Part shown: one piece after another, positions 31,650 through 43,400 of the stretch
Layout of the letters: the number at the start of each line of letters is the position of its first letter
Numbering within the stretch: position 1 is the first letter of the stretch
From: Tribonema minus
Lineage: Eukaryota; Sar; Xanthophyceae; Tribonematales; Tribonemataceae
DNA: 64,000 nt
Assembly: GCA_017506865.1 (NCBI GenBank)
Contig: JAFCMP010000118.1
Coordinates: 124,001 to 188,000 of the forward strand
Direction: 5' to 3'
Program-made: the position numbers and the translations under genes
Notes under the pieces: model-generated
Database searches by the model: none
What the model was told of the DNA's origin: nothing
Seen by the model: only the letters and a program-made list of their open reading frames with translations

Positions 31650-32333
31650 TGTAGCAGGAGACGGAATCCACCGTAAAGGATTTACATCCTTGTAGCAGGA
31701 GACGGAATCCACCGTAAAGGATGTGTAGTCCGCGCCAGCTGCCGCAGCAGGCGGTACAAACGGCTGTCCTTCTACTGTCTGGCGGCCCTGCAGGCGCGCT
31801 GCCGCTGCCATGAGGCGACCCGCGCGGCTCCGCCCTTGCGCCCCGCCGCTGCTACAGCGGGGGGAACGAAGAAGTACTGCTCCTGATCAGCAGCCTGAAA
31901 CATCGCGCGTGCCTGCTGGTCCAGTTGCTCCTGCGTGAAGGCGGACGAGGCAGCAGTGTAGCTGCCTCGGGGCGTGAAGTAGGCTGCATCGTGGCCGTGC
32001 AGCAGCCGTGCCTCCTCCCGAAGCAGGTTGCTCTTCGCTGTAAGTGACGGGGCTGTTGTCGCGGGTTTGGCGGCTGTGGCCGCCCACGAGGCAGCAGCGG
32101 CGGGAGGGGTGGTCGCGCGACCAGTTGGACCAGCTGGCGTGTCGCCAGTCGCCGCTGGCAGCACCACCTCCATCGCTTCAGATGCCATGAAACGACTTGA
32201 AGTTGAAAGTAGGGCGGGTGCCCCGCCCCTGAGACACTGTGGCGGCTGCCCCTCGCTGAGGGTGCCGAGCGTTGGCTGAACAGCAGGCACACAGGGTGGG
32301 ATTCACCAACGTGGCGTCAGCAAAATCCACCCT
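31650..32333 (-). mobile_element. Second inverted partial copy of the retrotransposon 5' end (copy C)
   Basis: Minus-strand copy of the same ~650-bp 5' segment, facing copy B. Its inner end contains a short tandem duplication: TAGCAGGAGACGGAATCCAC plus its tail occurs at 31653 and again at 31693. A one-base deletion near 31822 shifts ORF1 after GRKGGAA. At its outer end (CAAAATCCACCCTTTGTTCT) it abuts the inverted PPR fragment at 32338/32339. Confidence 0.85.
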
Positions 32334-32338
32334 TTGTT

Positions 32339-32658
32339 CTCTGGGGATGTGCTCGAACCAAGGGGGCGATCTGTGGCCTTGTCAGGTGTTGCACTCGCAA
32401 AGCCACGATTTATGCTTGTGACGTGCATGACACCTCTGCTACCTTCGATGGGACGCGCGTAAAAGCCTGCTGCCTTGACAGCGCATGCGACAAAAGTTGA
32501 GATCCCACTGGAAGGGTGACATCCTTGGATCCTTCGACCACACAAAGGCTGTTTCGCAGCACGCCAAGCGTCGAGCTGGATTCCCCTGACGGCGCGCCAG
32601 GCCTGTCGCCCTGCGAGCGACAGCATCACACAAAGTTTTGTCCAGAAACTTCAAGTTA
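32339..32658 (-). pseudogene. Inverted copy of the PPR gene 5' end
   Basis: About 320 bases on the minus strand repeat the leader and first ~98 codons of the PPR gene (ATG at 32626; MLSLAGRQAWRAVRGIQL ... LGSSTSPE), differing by very few bases. Similarity ends at CCCCAGAG (32339), where the sequence passes straight into the retrotransposon 5' end. The two arms (32339-32658 and 32678-32995) face each other across a 19-base spacer, forming an almost perfect hairpin. Confidence 0.9.
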
Positions 32659-32707
32659 CTAACGATGAAGTTGAAGGTAACTTGAAGTTTCTGGACAAAA
32701 CTTTGTG

Positions 32708-34651
32708 ATGCTGTCGCTCGCAGGGCGACAGGCCTGGCGCGCCGTCAGGGGAATCCAGCTCGGCGCTTGGCGTGCTGCGAAACAGCCTTTGTGTGGTCGA
32801 AGGATCCAAGGATGTCACCCTTCCAGTGGGATCTCAACTTTTGTCGCATGCGCTGTCAAGGCAGCAGGCTTTTACGCGCGTCCCATCGAAGGTAGCAGAG
32901 GTGTCATGCACGTCACAAGCATAAATCGTGGCTTTGCGAGTGCAACACCTGACAAGGCCACAGATCGCCCCCTTGGTTCGAGCACATCCCCAGAGTCCGC
33001 CGCAGCACGCGAAGCACAAGGGCAGCAAAGCAGAAGTGGCAGCATCGCTATCGGTGGCAGCAGTGGCGGCGGCAGCGGCACTAGCAGAAGCGGTGCCGGC
33101 AGCAATGGCAACAGCGGCAACAGCAGTGGCGTCGGCGTCGACAGCAAGGGCAGCAACGGCGCTAGCAGCAGCGGACGCGGCGATGCTGGCAGCAACGTCG
33201 TGAGCACCAGCGGCAGCAGCTGGGACAGCACTCAATCAGTTGACGAGCTAGAGGCTCGCGCGATCGACCAGCTTCAACCCATCACGTGCCCTGCCACCAT
33301 CGCTGGTCAGCCAAGCGCTCCAGAGCAACTGCCCCATGCTGAGCCTGTCACCTCGACAGACTGGGCGCATCTCGTCCGCACGCATGTGGCGGCGCGCAAC
33401 CCTCGCAGTGCAGTGCGCGTCCTCAGCCAGATGGTGGACAGCGGTCACAAGCCTGCCAGGGCGCTCTTCAATGCCGTCTTGCAGGTCAAACCCAGATACA
33501 GATCCAGCGCAGAGGGAGCCACCGTGATAGCGCTCATGTCACAGGCCGGGGTGCCGGCGATCTCAACGACGTACAACCTGGCACTGCGTGCATGCCGCGA
33601 CAGCGCAGCCGTGCACCAGGCCGACAGGATTCTGGCGAGCATGGCAGCTGCGCGCGTAGCCCCCAACAGGAACACGTTCGTCGGCGTGCTGCGGGCGTGC
33701 CGGTATGCGCAAGACTGGCGCCGCGCAATCGACGTCTTCTTCGCCATGGAGGCGAATCTCCCCGCGTTCGCCGACGTGTACACGTGGAACCGCCTCCTGC
33801 GCGTGCTATCTGCGTGCTCGGCACCACGATCCACGCTCGCTGCGGCGGCGCTAATGGCGGAGCGCGGGGTGGCGCCCATCGCTTTAACATACATGCTCAT
33901 CTTGCAGGCGTACGCCATGCTCGGCGACGGCGCCGCGATCGAGAGCGTGCTATCGATCATGCGCGCAGCGGGGGAGGAGGTGACGCCTAAGACGCTGGCC
34001 GTGCTCGCCAACGGCTACGCGAACAGCGGGCGCATGGTGGCCGCGGAGGGGGCGCTGGAGGCAGCGCTCAACTGCGACTGCCATGTTAGCGCGCGTATGG
34101 AGGCGGTCACGTTCTTCATGAACGCATGCGGCCGTGCTGGCGACCTGCCGCGCGTTGTGCGCTGGCTGCGGCGCCTGCCGTCGCTGGGGCTGGCGCCGAC
34201 GCCTCGCATGTGGAATGTCGCCGTGAGTGCGGCGTACAAGCGGGGCGACGCCGCGGCAGCAGACTCTCTGTGGCGCGAGGCCGGCGGAGCGGCGTACTTT
34301 GGCCTGTGCAAGGTCTTGGTGCCGCCGAAGGAGGGCGCTAGCAGGGGGTGGACGGTGCTGGTGGAGCATCCCGCAGAGCAGCCGCATGCGACGGGCGTTG
34401 CGCTGGACGTCAGCACCTGCAGCGTCGGCATGATACATGCTGCGCTACGTGCAGAGGTGCGCCGGCTGCGCACGCAGCCTGCGCCGGCGGTGCTTTACAT
34501 ATATATACAGACCTCCATGCCCCACGAGCACGCGATTGCAGCAAAAGCGGTTGCTGCGGTAGTGCGGGATGTCGGCCTGCATATCTCCGCTGTGCCAACT
34601 GCGCCCGGTTTGTTCAAGCTTGCGCTGCCCCTACCACCGCCGATGCAATAG
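32708..34651 (+). CDS. Pentatricopeptide repeat protein with C-terminal SMR-like region
   Basis: Single exon, ATG 32708 to TAG 34649-34651, 647 residues. The N-terminus (MLSLAGRQAWRAVRGIQLGA) is Arg-rich without acidic residues, as in mitochondrial or plastid leaders. Residues ~100-180 are Ser/Gly/Asn low complexity. From ~217 to ~520 there are tandem helical repeats of about 35 residues with PPR hallmarks (SAVRVLSQMVDSGHKP, TYNLALRACRD, AIDVFFAMEANLP, TWNRLLRVLSAC, LTYMLILQAYA, VTFFMNACGRAG). Residues ~561-647 align with the order of an SMR domain (LDVSTCS, ALRAEVRRL, YIYIQTSM, VVRDVG), but the LDxH and TGxG motifs are absent. PPR proteins bind organellar RNA. Its 5' end is duplicated head to head upstream. 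Confidence 0.87.
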   Translation: MLSLAGRQAWRAVRGIQLGAWRAAKQPLCGRRIQGCHPSSGISTFVACAVKAAGFYARPIEGSRGVMHVTSINRGFASATPDKATDRPLGSSTSPESAAAREAQGQQSRSGSIAIGGSSGGGSGTSRSGAGSNGNSGNSSGVGVDSKGSNGASSSGRGDAGSNVVSTSGSSWDSTQSVDELEARAIDQLQPITCPATIAGQPSAPEQLPHAEPVTSTDWAHLVRTHVAARNPRSAVRVLSQMVDSGHKPARALFNAVLQVKPRYRSSAEGATVIALMSQAGVPAISTTYNLALRACRDSAAVHQADRILASMAAARVAPNRNTFVGVLRACRYAQDWRRAIDVFFAMEANLPAFADVYTWNRLLRVLSACSAPRSTLAAAALMAERGVAPIALTYMLILQAYAMLGDGAAIESVLSIMRAAGEEVTPKTLAVLANGYANSGRMVAAEGALEAALNCDCHVSARMEAVTFFMNACGRAGDLPRVVRWLRRLPSLGLAPTPRMWNVAVSAAYKRGDAAAADSLWREAGGAAYFGLCKVLVPPKEGASRGWTVLVEHPAEQPHATGVALDVSTCSVGMIHAALRAEVRRLRTQPAPAVLYIYIQTSMPHEHAIAAKAVAAVVRDVGLHISAVPTAPGLFKLALPLPPPMQ

Positions 34652-36280
34652 AGAGCACCCCAGGCTGTCACATCTGTGATTCATGTGCCTGTTCTTGAAT
34701 GTTTCGTAGAGCAGGGAACCAGGTTGCTCCTGTGTTGTCTCTGTTTTGTGCACCCGCCATGTTGTCATGTTGACCCACTGGCACAAAGAGCATTGCAGCA
34801 CACTGACTGACGCCGACCATTGCCTTTGCATATGCAAAGCCTAGGCCAGCTGCTTAATTACTGGACAATAGTACTGCTGTGAGATGCTGCGACAGACTTC
34901 AATGCTGTGGGTGACGTACCACATCGAATGCATGTGGCAAGGATGTTCACTTTGATTGTAGCCACATGTATGCCTTCTTAGGGTTAGTGTTAGGGTTAGG
35001 GTTAGCTTTGTCGGCAAGCACATCTGTAGGTTGTGTCAGTTGGCCGAACCCCCCCAGGAACCTCTTCAGGACCAGTATTGTCATGAGGAACAGGGCTGCG
35101 CAGGCGGAGAGGTCTGCAGAACACCATGATGCGTAAATACAGTGGCCATTGTAGCATGAAAAGCCGCAGCGTGGCACCATCTGCTGCCCCTGAATGATGT
35201 CTGGCACAGACGCTGGCAGCTACCGGCGGTGCCACGTAGGTCACAATAATTATTGTGATGGGCCCGGAAAATGTGTTGGCAGCGATGAATGGGACATTTG
35301 GGTGACAACAAATACCGGTTTCAATCACTACGGAACTGGCTGCCAGAGCAATGTCACTCATAGCCTTTAGATAGGTACTGCGGAAGCATAACTCTTTTTG
35401 TAGACGAGCACTGCACTTTGGGGCATGTTCGGTGCAAGGGCTAGAGTTGCCAGGGCATTCCCACTGGCTGAGCTGAAGAGAAACTTTCGCTTCGTTCTGT
35501 CCTCGATATTTTACCTCGCCGAACTGCTGGCGGCGTGTTCCGTTACACAACGGCTGAACAAACGGCGCTCAATTCTACACCCAGCAGCAGGCGTGCATTG
35601 GCAGCAACACCAGCACTGAACACAATGTCTGGACTACGAAAGGAGGTTGTAGTTACTTTCTGTGCATCCTACAACGTCGTGTTCTGTGTTCCGTGCGGGA
35701 ATCTCATCAGCAACGAAGCCAGCGCCCAGGCCAGTCTCCTGCGCATTACATACATGGTTGCATGCTTGTTAGCCATAATGCACACAGTGCACGCTTGTGC
35801 AAAAACTACATGCATGGCATAGTAAGAACGATAAGGTTGTATGCTAGCTGGCTTGGCACAGTTTTACATGCATGCACTTGGAAGTGCGGAAACAAGGCAT
35901 TGTACAATTTTAACAAGAATGTTAAATGCTTGTTGACTAGGCACAATTGTACATGCACACGCTTGGAGGGCGCGGTAACAAGGTACAATCTCGATGTCTG
36001 AAGCGCACGCCCAGTGCACTTCTGAGGCACCATATGCGCAGGCAGGGGCGGCCTCAAGTAGAATTACTCAGGTGGCCAAGCAAGAAGACGTCGGCGCGTC
36101 ACATAGCAGTCACGCGAACCTCGTTCGCGCAGCTGCGCGTGTGCTGCAGCGGCGCTCCACGCTGCCCTCGTGGGCAACGCGTGGGGAGACCGGCTTATGC
36201 CGCCTCCGCAATCGTCTACACCTGACCAAGGCCTTGCATGTCAGGCGCGCATGTGGTCTTGAAGATGCACTGCCAGCACC
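34652..36280. other. Intergenic sequence, no gene recognised
   Basis: Apart from the telomere-like tract near 35.0 kb and a repeated GGCACA(A/G)TTNTACATGCA(TG/CA) motif near 35857 and 35940, I see no feature. Open frames lack domains and convincing borders. Confidence 0.5.
34980..35006 (-). repeat. Interstitial telomere-like repeat
   Basis: Short TTAGGG array (AGGGTTAGTGTTAGGGTTAGGGTTAG) about 330 bases downstream of the PPR gene. Similar CCCTAA/TTAGGG tracts are at 1930-1950, 2720-2770, 15040-15062, 41590-41640 and 43426-43440. Confidence 0.8.
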
Positions 36281-36318
36281 TCACGGGCTAGCACTGCCGC
36301 TACCGCCGCCACTGCCGC

Positions 36319-36349
<31 letters not shown>

Positions 36350-37135
36350 ACCGCCGCCTCCACGGCCGCCGCCGCTGCCGCCGCCGTCGCCGCTGCCGTC
36401 TCTACTGCCACCACTATGCTGGTAGCGCGCAAAGTCGAGATCACGGGCTATTTCGCCAAGGAACACTTGGGCGTCCCACGCGTTGTTGCGCGCCGCTGCT
36501 GCTGCCGCTGCGGGCAGTCCGTCCTGGCTGCGCTGCGCCGCGCGCTGCTGCCACCGCCGCACCTGCCCCTGCAGCATGCGCTGCGCATCGTCCGCCGCCT
36601 GCGCAAGGCCACAGGAGCGTCGGCAGTCTTGAGGTTTCAAGCAGAGATGCCGCTTGGGGCGCTGTGTCACAAGTCATTGCGCTGCACTTTGATTGCAGAA
36701 TGGGCCACCTGTGGAACATGTCGTCATCGGCGAATGGTACTAGCGCTCGACGCAATGAGCGCTGCATCGCATAGCATGTGCTCCAGTCATAAGCACAGGG
36801 TTGCCCGTCTTCACTGTGTGCATCATTTCACTGTGTGCATGATCTCCTTTACACAAGTACTATGTTACTTAGGGGTGGCGTGGCATGGCACAGACAAGCA
36901 AACTGCATGTGCGGTGTTCAGTACCTACCGCGGTGTCCGCAGCTGATGCGGTCAGCCACACTCACACGCGCCGCTTTAACCGCCTACGACCTGCTGTGCG
37001 AGTTCATACAGAACTTACTGGCAACAGGGGCCGACCAGCAAGGCCAGAGCACTGTCGCAATGCAGACGCATCTTGAAACTTGCCTGTGTGCGCTGCCTTT
37101 GTTGGGCGTTGGACAGCTGCGGCGGCACCGCGGCA

Positions 37136-37182
<47 letters not shown>

Positions 37183-40100
37183 GCCAGGCACCGCAGGCCG
37201 CGCAGCCATGCGTCCATCAGGTGTCCACGCAACGGTGCCAGCGCGGAAGCCCGAGCCCTCACGCACGGGCACCTGCAGTGCTGCTGCTGCAGCTCCTGCA
37301 GCAGCTGCTGTCGCCGCCGCTGCCGCTGGCGCGCCTGCCTGCGTGTCATGCGGTCGCCACGCAGCTGCACCGGCAGAAAAGGCCGTGTTTGCGTGCGGCA
37401 GCATCCGCGCTCCCGCTGCCGCCGCTCCCATCGTCGGCGCCAGTGGTGGTCGCGGCACCAGCGGCGGCGCCGGCCCGAAGGCCCACTGCGGGTACGCAGC
37501 GGGCACGGAACCGGCGCGAGGCTCTGCAGCGGCCGCAGCGCTGAACGATGCCATAGACAGAGTCGACGCGCCGCGGTTGCCCTCGTCCAGCATGCCCGCG
37601 GAGTGGCGGCGGTTGAAGTTGAACTTCTGCTGGCGCTGCTGCTGCTGCTGCGGCGGCGGCTGCACGCCGGCGGACGCTGGCCACATGAAGCCGCGCGACG
37701 GCAGGGGCGCTTCAACGTGAGCGGCGTTTGAAAACTCGCGGAGCGCTGCACGAATGGCGGCAGCTCTTGAGGCGGCATCTGCTGCGCGCGCTGCTGCCGC
37801 TGCAGCAGCAGCTGCAGCTGGCGCCGTGCCTACTGCTGCAGGAGCTGCTGCTGCTGCACCTGCACGCCCGTCCGCAGCGTGGCATCAGTGCCCGACGCTC
37901 CAGTGACGGCGGCGGCGGCGGCATCGCTCTCGAGCGCCTCCGCCCACTCGTGCAGCGCCGCCTTGATGTCCGCCTCAGTGTCGGCGGCGCCAGCAGTGGC
38001 GGCGGCCTGCTGCGCTGGAGTGTGCGCCGCGGCGCTGCCGCTGCTGCCGACATCGCCAGTGCTGCCTCTGAGGCCGCCTCTGGCGCGCCTCTTGCGCCCC
38101 AAATCCCCCCTCGCCACCCCCCACCAACGCTGCTGTCGGTGCTGCCGGCGCGACCGCTGCTGCCGCCGCCGAAGCGGCGCTGCTGCAATGCGGTCAGCTG
38201 CTCAGTCATCGGAGAAAGGCGCGGCGGCGGCGCCGCTGCTGCCGCCAATGCTTGCATGTGCAGCATCGCCTTGTCCCGAAATCCTGCCGTCGATGCCGGC
38301 GCCGACAAGGCTGCCGCTGCCGCGTCGCGGGCTGCTCTGCTGCTGCTGCCGCTCGCTGGCCGTGAGCGTTTGATTGACAGCGGAGCCGCGGCTGCCGCGG
38401 CGCTGCCGCACGGAGCGCGCCGGCGGCGGCTGCAGCGGCGCGTGCGCGTGCGGCCGCTGATGCTCAGCTGCGCGGCGGTTGCGGGCAAGCGGTTACGAGG
38501 CGCCGAGATCAGCAATGAGCGGCAGGCAGAGCGGCAGTGTGTTCTGCGAGGACGCCGTCAGCTGCGTACAGAATGCCTTGACCAGAGAGGTGCTTAGCAC
38601 AAGCGGCCGCTTTGAAAAACAAGTTCCTTTCACGCCACCATTTGCCTGTGCTCCTGTCATCGTGCTGCAGCGCTGACAAGCTGCTGATCGTGCCACGGTT
38701 GGTGAGGCACTGTGTCAGATGTGCCTTCGCTGCCGCTCAGAATTTGAAAACGCAGACAGCACTTGAGAACCCACCTGCGCGACCCGCGCCGATCGTCGCT
38801 TCGCGCAGCAGCACAGCCCTGTCCAGCCTGCTCTGCAGCAGCAGCGCCGCTGCGGCGCCCTGCGCTGCCGCCACCACATCGGCGCCGCCGAGTGCCGGAG
38901 GCGTGTCAGCGCTAGCGCCAGCGCGTCGCGACGCAGCAGCGACGGCGGCGGCGGCGGTGGCGGCGCCGGCGGCGCGGCGCGTGTCGCGCGGGCTCGCGGT
39001 GGCAGGCCGGTCCGAGCGCTGCGACGCTGCGCTGAAGGACGCGCCGCTGCTCGCGCTGCCGCCGCCGCCGCTGCCGCCGCTGCTGCCGCTGCCGCCGCTC
39101 AGACCGCCGCCCGAGTCACTCGTCAGCTCCGCAAACTGCCTCCAGAACTCGTCGAACCTGGAGCCCGCTCCCGTGCCGTCTTCCGCAGCCGCTGCTGCCG
39201 CTGCGGCAGGCACGGCGCTGCGGTCCGCGCCGCCGCTGCCGGAGTCCACGCGCGCGTGCGCTCGCGGCTGCCGCGTCGCGGACAAAGGAGACACACCGAG
39301 CCATCCGATGGCAGCAGCAGCTGAGGTAAAACTGTTCCGACGGTCGGCGGCGCCGCCGCTTTGAGGCTGGCGCCGTGGTGCGCTGCCACTGCCGCTGCCA
39401 CCAGCACCGGCGCCGCCGCCGTGACCGCCGCCACCGCCGATGCTGGCTGCACCGCTCGCTGGGGCAAAAGCCTCCTGGAAGTGCTGCGCGGCGGCGGCGG
39501 CGGCGGCAGCGGCGGCGGGCGATGGCGCGCCAGGCGCGAACATGGACGTAGACGTGACGCTGGGCCAGGACGACTGTCGCGCGGGGCTGGCGCTGCCGAC
39601 GGAGCGCGTGCGCAGCGCGGCGCGCATGAGCTGGAGCCACCGCGACTTGATGGCTCGTTATTGCAGCGGGACGGCGGCGCGCCGGGGCGAGCGGTGGTGT
39701 GGGGGGGGGGCAATGAGGAGCAAGGTGAACACCCTGGTGTTTATTAGGCGTCTGAAGAACCGTGCTGCTAGCGCCGCAATGCGGCCAGCTTGCGGCTGCG
39801 CTCTAGGGCGCGCTGTTTTCCAGCGCCGATGTTTCCCCTGATACATGTCGCATCACGTGCTGCAATGCAGGCCGGCCAGTGCCCATGTGCGCGCACACGG
39901 CTTCCAGTTCAAAGTGTACGCTAAACATGCTCTTTGAGAGTATGTACATGCTTTGACATACTTGGACAAATGTCTACATCACAACACTCTGTAGTACCTC
40001 TGCACACGTCAAAGTACATATATGCATGTGCTTGAGCCTTGTATACATACGTACCGTGCGGCCAGGAAGTTGCGACGCGATGACACCCCAGCAGTTGCCC

Positions 40101-40427
40101 ATCTGCCCCTGCAGCCTCAGGATAAGTTGGTCCTCAGCAGGGTGGAAGTGACCGTTGTCAACTGGCAGCTCTTGCTCGCGCCGCTGTGCGCCTTGCTGGT
40201 TGCTGAGCAATGCATGCAATCCATGCAGCGCAGGGTCAGAGTTCGGGCGAGAGTGACCTCCAGCATACGCTTCAACCTGAACTGCAGAGGAACTTGACGA
40301 TTGCGCTTGTGTGTACGAGATCACAGCACTCAGGGGGCAGTTGCAATACAGACCACATGGTGGCACGCATGACAGAGCACAACTTTTTCGCTGTGGCTGG
40401 CCCAACTTCAATGCTGATCACAGTGTG

Positions 40428-40472
<45 letters not shown>

Positions 40473-43400
40473 ACCACTATTCGCACAGACAGCGCCGTGG
40501 ATGCCTGAGCATTGACACAGCGGTGCGCGCAACCCCCGTTTGAACGTGCCGCACTCAATGCTGCATGCATGCAGGGCTATCATCGCATGGCGCTCGCGCG
40601 CAGCAGTACTCACGTGTCGCCTATATTCAGCGCTCCAAACACGGACGAGCTGTGGCTGAACGTTGCTGCGCTGCCCGCCTGCGCCGGCTGCGCAGATGCA
40701 CAGCAGTCGCACCAAACGTTGAAACGCGTGCGACAAGTCTCAGGCTCGCGTCATTACGCGGCATAAGTCCACATCAACAAAAACTGACGTCGTGGTTTGT
40801 GGATTGGCAGAGCAATAAGTGACGTGCGTCGGTACCCTCCTCTGTCAAGCCACGTGTCACGGGGGGGGGGGGGGGGGGGGGGTTGAGGCACGGTGCCAGG
40901 TGGTGACGCTCATCCAGTGCTACGACGTGTACAGGTGCACTTTAGGGTAGGCATGGCTCGGCGACGGAGCACACTAAAGTGATCTGCATGGGTATCGCAA
41001 CGGCCTGCGTTTGCGGTCTCAGGTAAGCTGAGAACACGCTTTACTGCAATGTTGTTGTGCTCGCACTGCATTCTAAAAGAAATTTATAGCTAACTCCTCA
41101 GCTGCGATGAGTTGATTCCTTTGGCGTGAATTCAATAGCATTTGGTTCAAAAGGAACGCGCACGCACTCGCGGAACCGCCCCCGTTTGCCCCGGAATTAG
41201 GGCTAGGGTCTCTTGACGTTATGAGCTGCCATTGTATTGTCCATGCGCGTGTGTATTCATGGAGTATGTACAATTGCAGTATGGATGTACATATGCATGC
41301 ATGCACTGCGATATGTACGTGCGCACGTGTACATACCTGGCCATGAAGTGTGCGCGATGACGTACTTCACATCTACATCGGTGACTTGCGGGCCAGCCAT
41401 CTTCACCATTGCGCTATTCGCCACTGACCCCGTGTCAGAGACTTTCAACAGGCAGATTGATGCTGCTACTTCAACTTGAACTTGTGACATTTGTCCATGG
41501 CCAGGTCCGCATGGCGTTGCAGCAGGCTGGCCTGCACTTTAAGGCCGACGCAGACGACATATTGCCCATGCGCTCACCAGCCGTCACATCTTAGGGTTAG
41601 GGCTAGGGTTTTCCTAAACCTAACCCTAACCTAACCCTACCCCCAGAGATGCCCCGTTAACTGGTAGCACCGGTACCCGTACCAGTTTTTGTACCAGTTT
41701 TGACCGGTAACTGGTTGCCGCTCGCTAACCGGTACGGGTAATTGGCCGCGTGAGGCAACCCGTAAACACGTACCGATGCCGTAGCTGATGACCGCGCCAC
41801 CAGTTAAAATGCAAGTAGACCGTTTCAGCGTTTATTCTTTTCGTGCCTTGAAGTTAGTTCAGCGCGGGAGCGACACGACTCGACAAGTGTAATGGACGGT
41901 GTATACTGGCAGATATGGTTGTGAGTCGACCTACTGATGCTGCTGTTGACATATTGGTCCGGCTAGTGATGGCATGTGGCGCAAAAACTGAACACAGGTG
42001 GCAGTCTCCGATTGATGGATGCGCGACTGTTTGATGTCGCTGAATGCACAAGCAGCTTCTGCAGGCTGAGATAGCAGGTTGGATGCAAAGCATAAGCATC
42101 CATCAACCGACGTGGGACGCGATGCATTCATTTTGAGGAACGCAACTCCGGATCGGATTGTTTCCGCTCCGATGCGCTGTCGCTGTCGCTGTCGCCAACG
42201 AAAGGCTCAAGCTTCAGCTGCGTAAACATGAAAACATGAAAACCTGGTTTACACATATGACAAAGGTTGTTTGCTGATCCACAAGTGCAAGGGTGCCAAT
42301 TGCAGAGCGAAAGTCGAAACAGGTGGCAGCAGGCAGTGTGATATATGAGCATGCTGCCCATACTTTTGCTGGCTGCATGCTGCACACATGTTGCTGACTG
42401 CCTTTGCATCGTGATGGGTGCACTTTGAGTGTCACTTACAGGAGCAAATACTGCGCTAGGATGCTGTGGGTAAGGCTTTGAGCTGCGCACTATGCACTTG
42501 GGTCTATTCGGCTGCATAATCTGGAATCCTCTAACTCCTCAGAAGCATTATCCAATCGAAGTTCCTGAAGCCTTTGTAGTTGTATGTACTGATCGCACGG
42601 TATACTACGTATGCTATGCATATGAGAAAAGCCCTGGCATTACTAGTAAAAAACTGGTACCACAGGTGAAAACCGGTCAGACCAGTTTTTACCGGTTTCA
42701 TCAGTATACTGGTACCGGTTGTCGCAGCGCACCAGTTAAACTGGCACGGATTGCTGCTGGTACCAGTTATTCACTACTGGTACCGGTACCGGGTAGGTTT
42801 TTTCTCGCGCTACGCGCGACTGGTGCGATGATGGCAGTACGGGGCATCTCTGCCTACCCCTATGCTACCATTCCCTCAATCTGCACGACTGCAGGCCTCA
42901 CAAGCCGACACCTAAAGTCACTTGCTGTTGTTGTTGGTCCGGATTCGAGCTCACCTGCTGCGGCAACTGTGCGGATCCAGGGGCGCCCAACCGGTATTGA
43001 GCATCACCGTCTGCCCACACGCCCGCCTGTTGAAACGCGGCAAGGGCGGGGCCGAGTGCGTTGTGCCACCGGTCGCGACACTGCGAGCGCGTAGGGCATC
43101 GTGCGGCAACGGAGCAGCAATGTGAGCTTGTACGGGGGGGAGGGGGGGCTTTCTTCCAGTGGTGTGAGCATCATCACAAGGGGCCATTCATGGGGGAGCT
43201 CTGGGGGCGTTGCCATGCGTATATAGTGAGAGGGGGGGTAGATGATGAGCCCGCCGTGGTATGCCTGCACAAGGAGCGGGCTGCTGGGTCAAGTTCCGTG
43301 CTGAGCGCTGTGACCGGCCGCTTCGTCGCCTCAACGTTTCATCATCTGCAGCCCTGTCAGGTGATTGGCGTGTCCGCGTACAGCTGCTGTACATGCACAA

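Noticed and set aside
42492..43094. 200-codon plus-strand open frame
   Set aside because: It runs across the ACCGGT motif cluster, shows no domain or splice logic, and appears open by composition.
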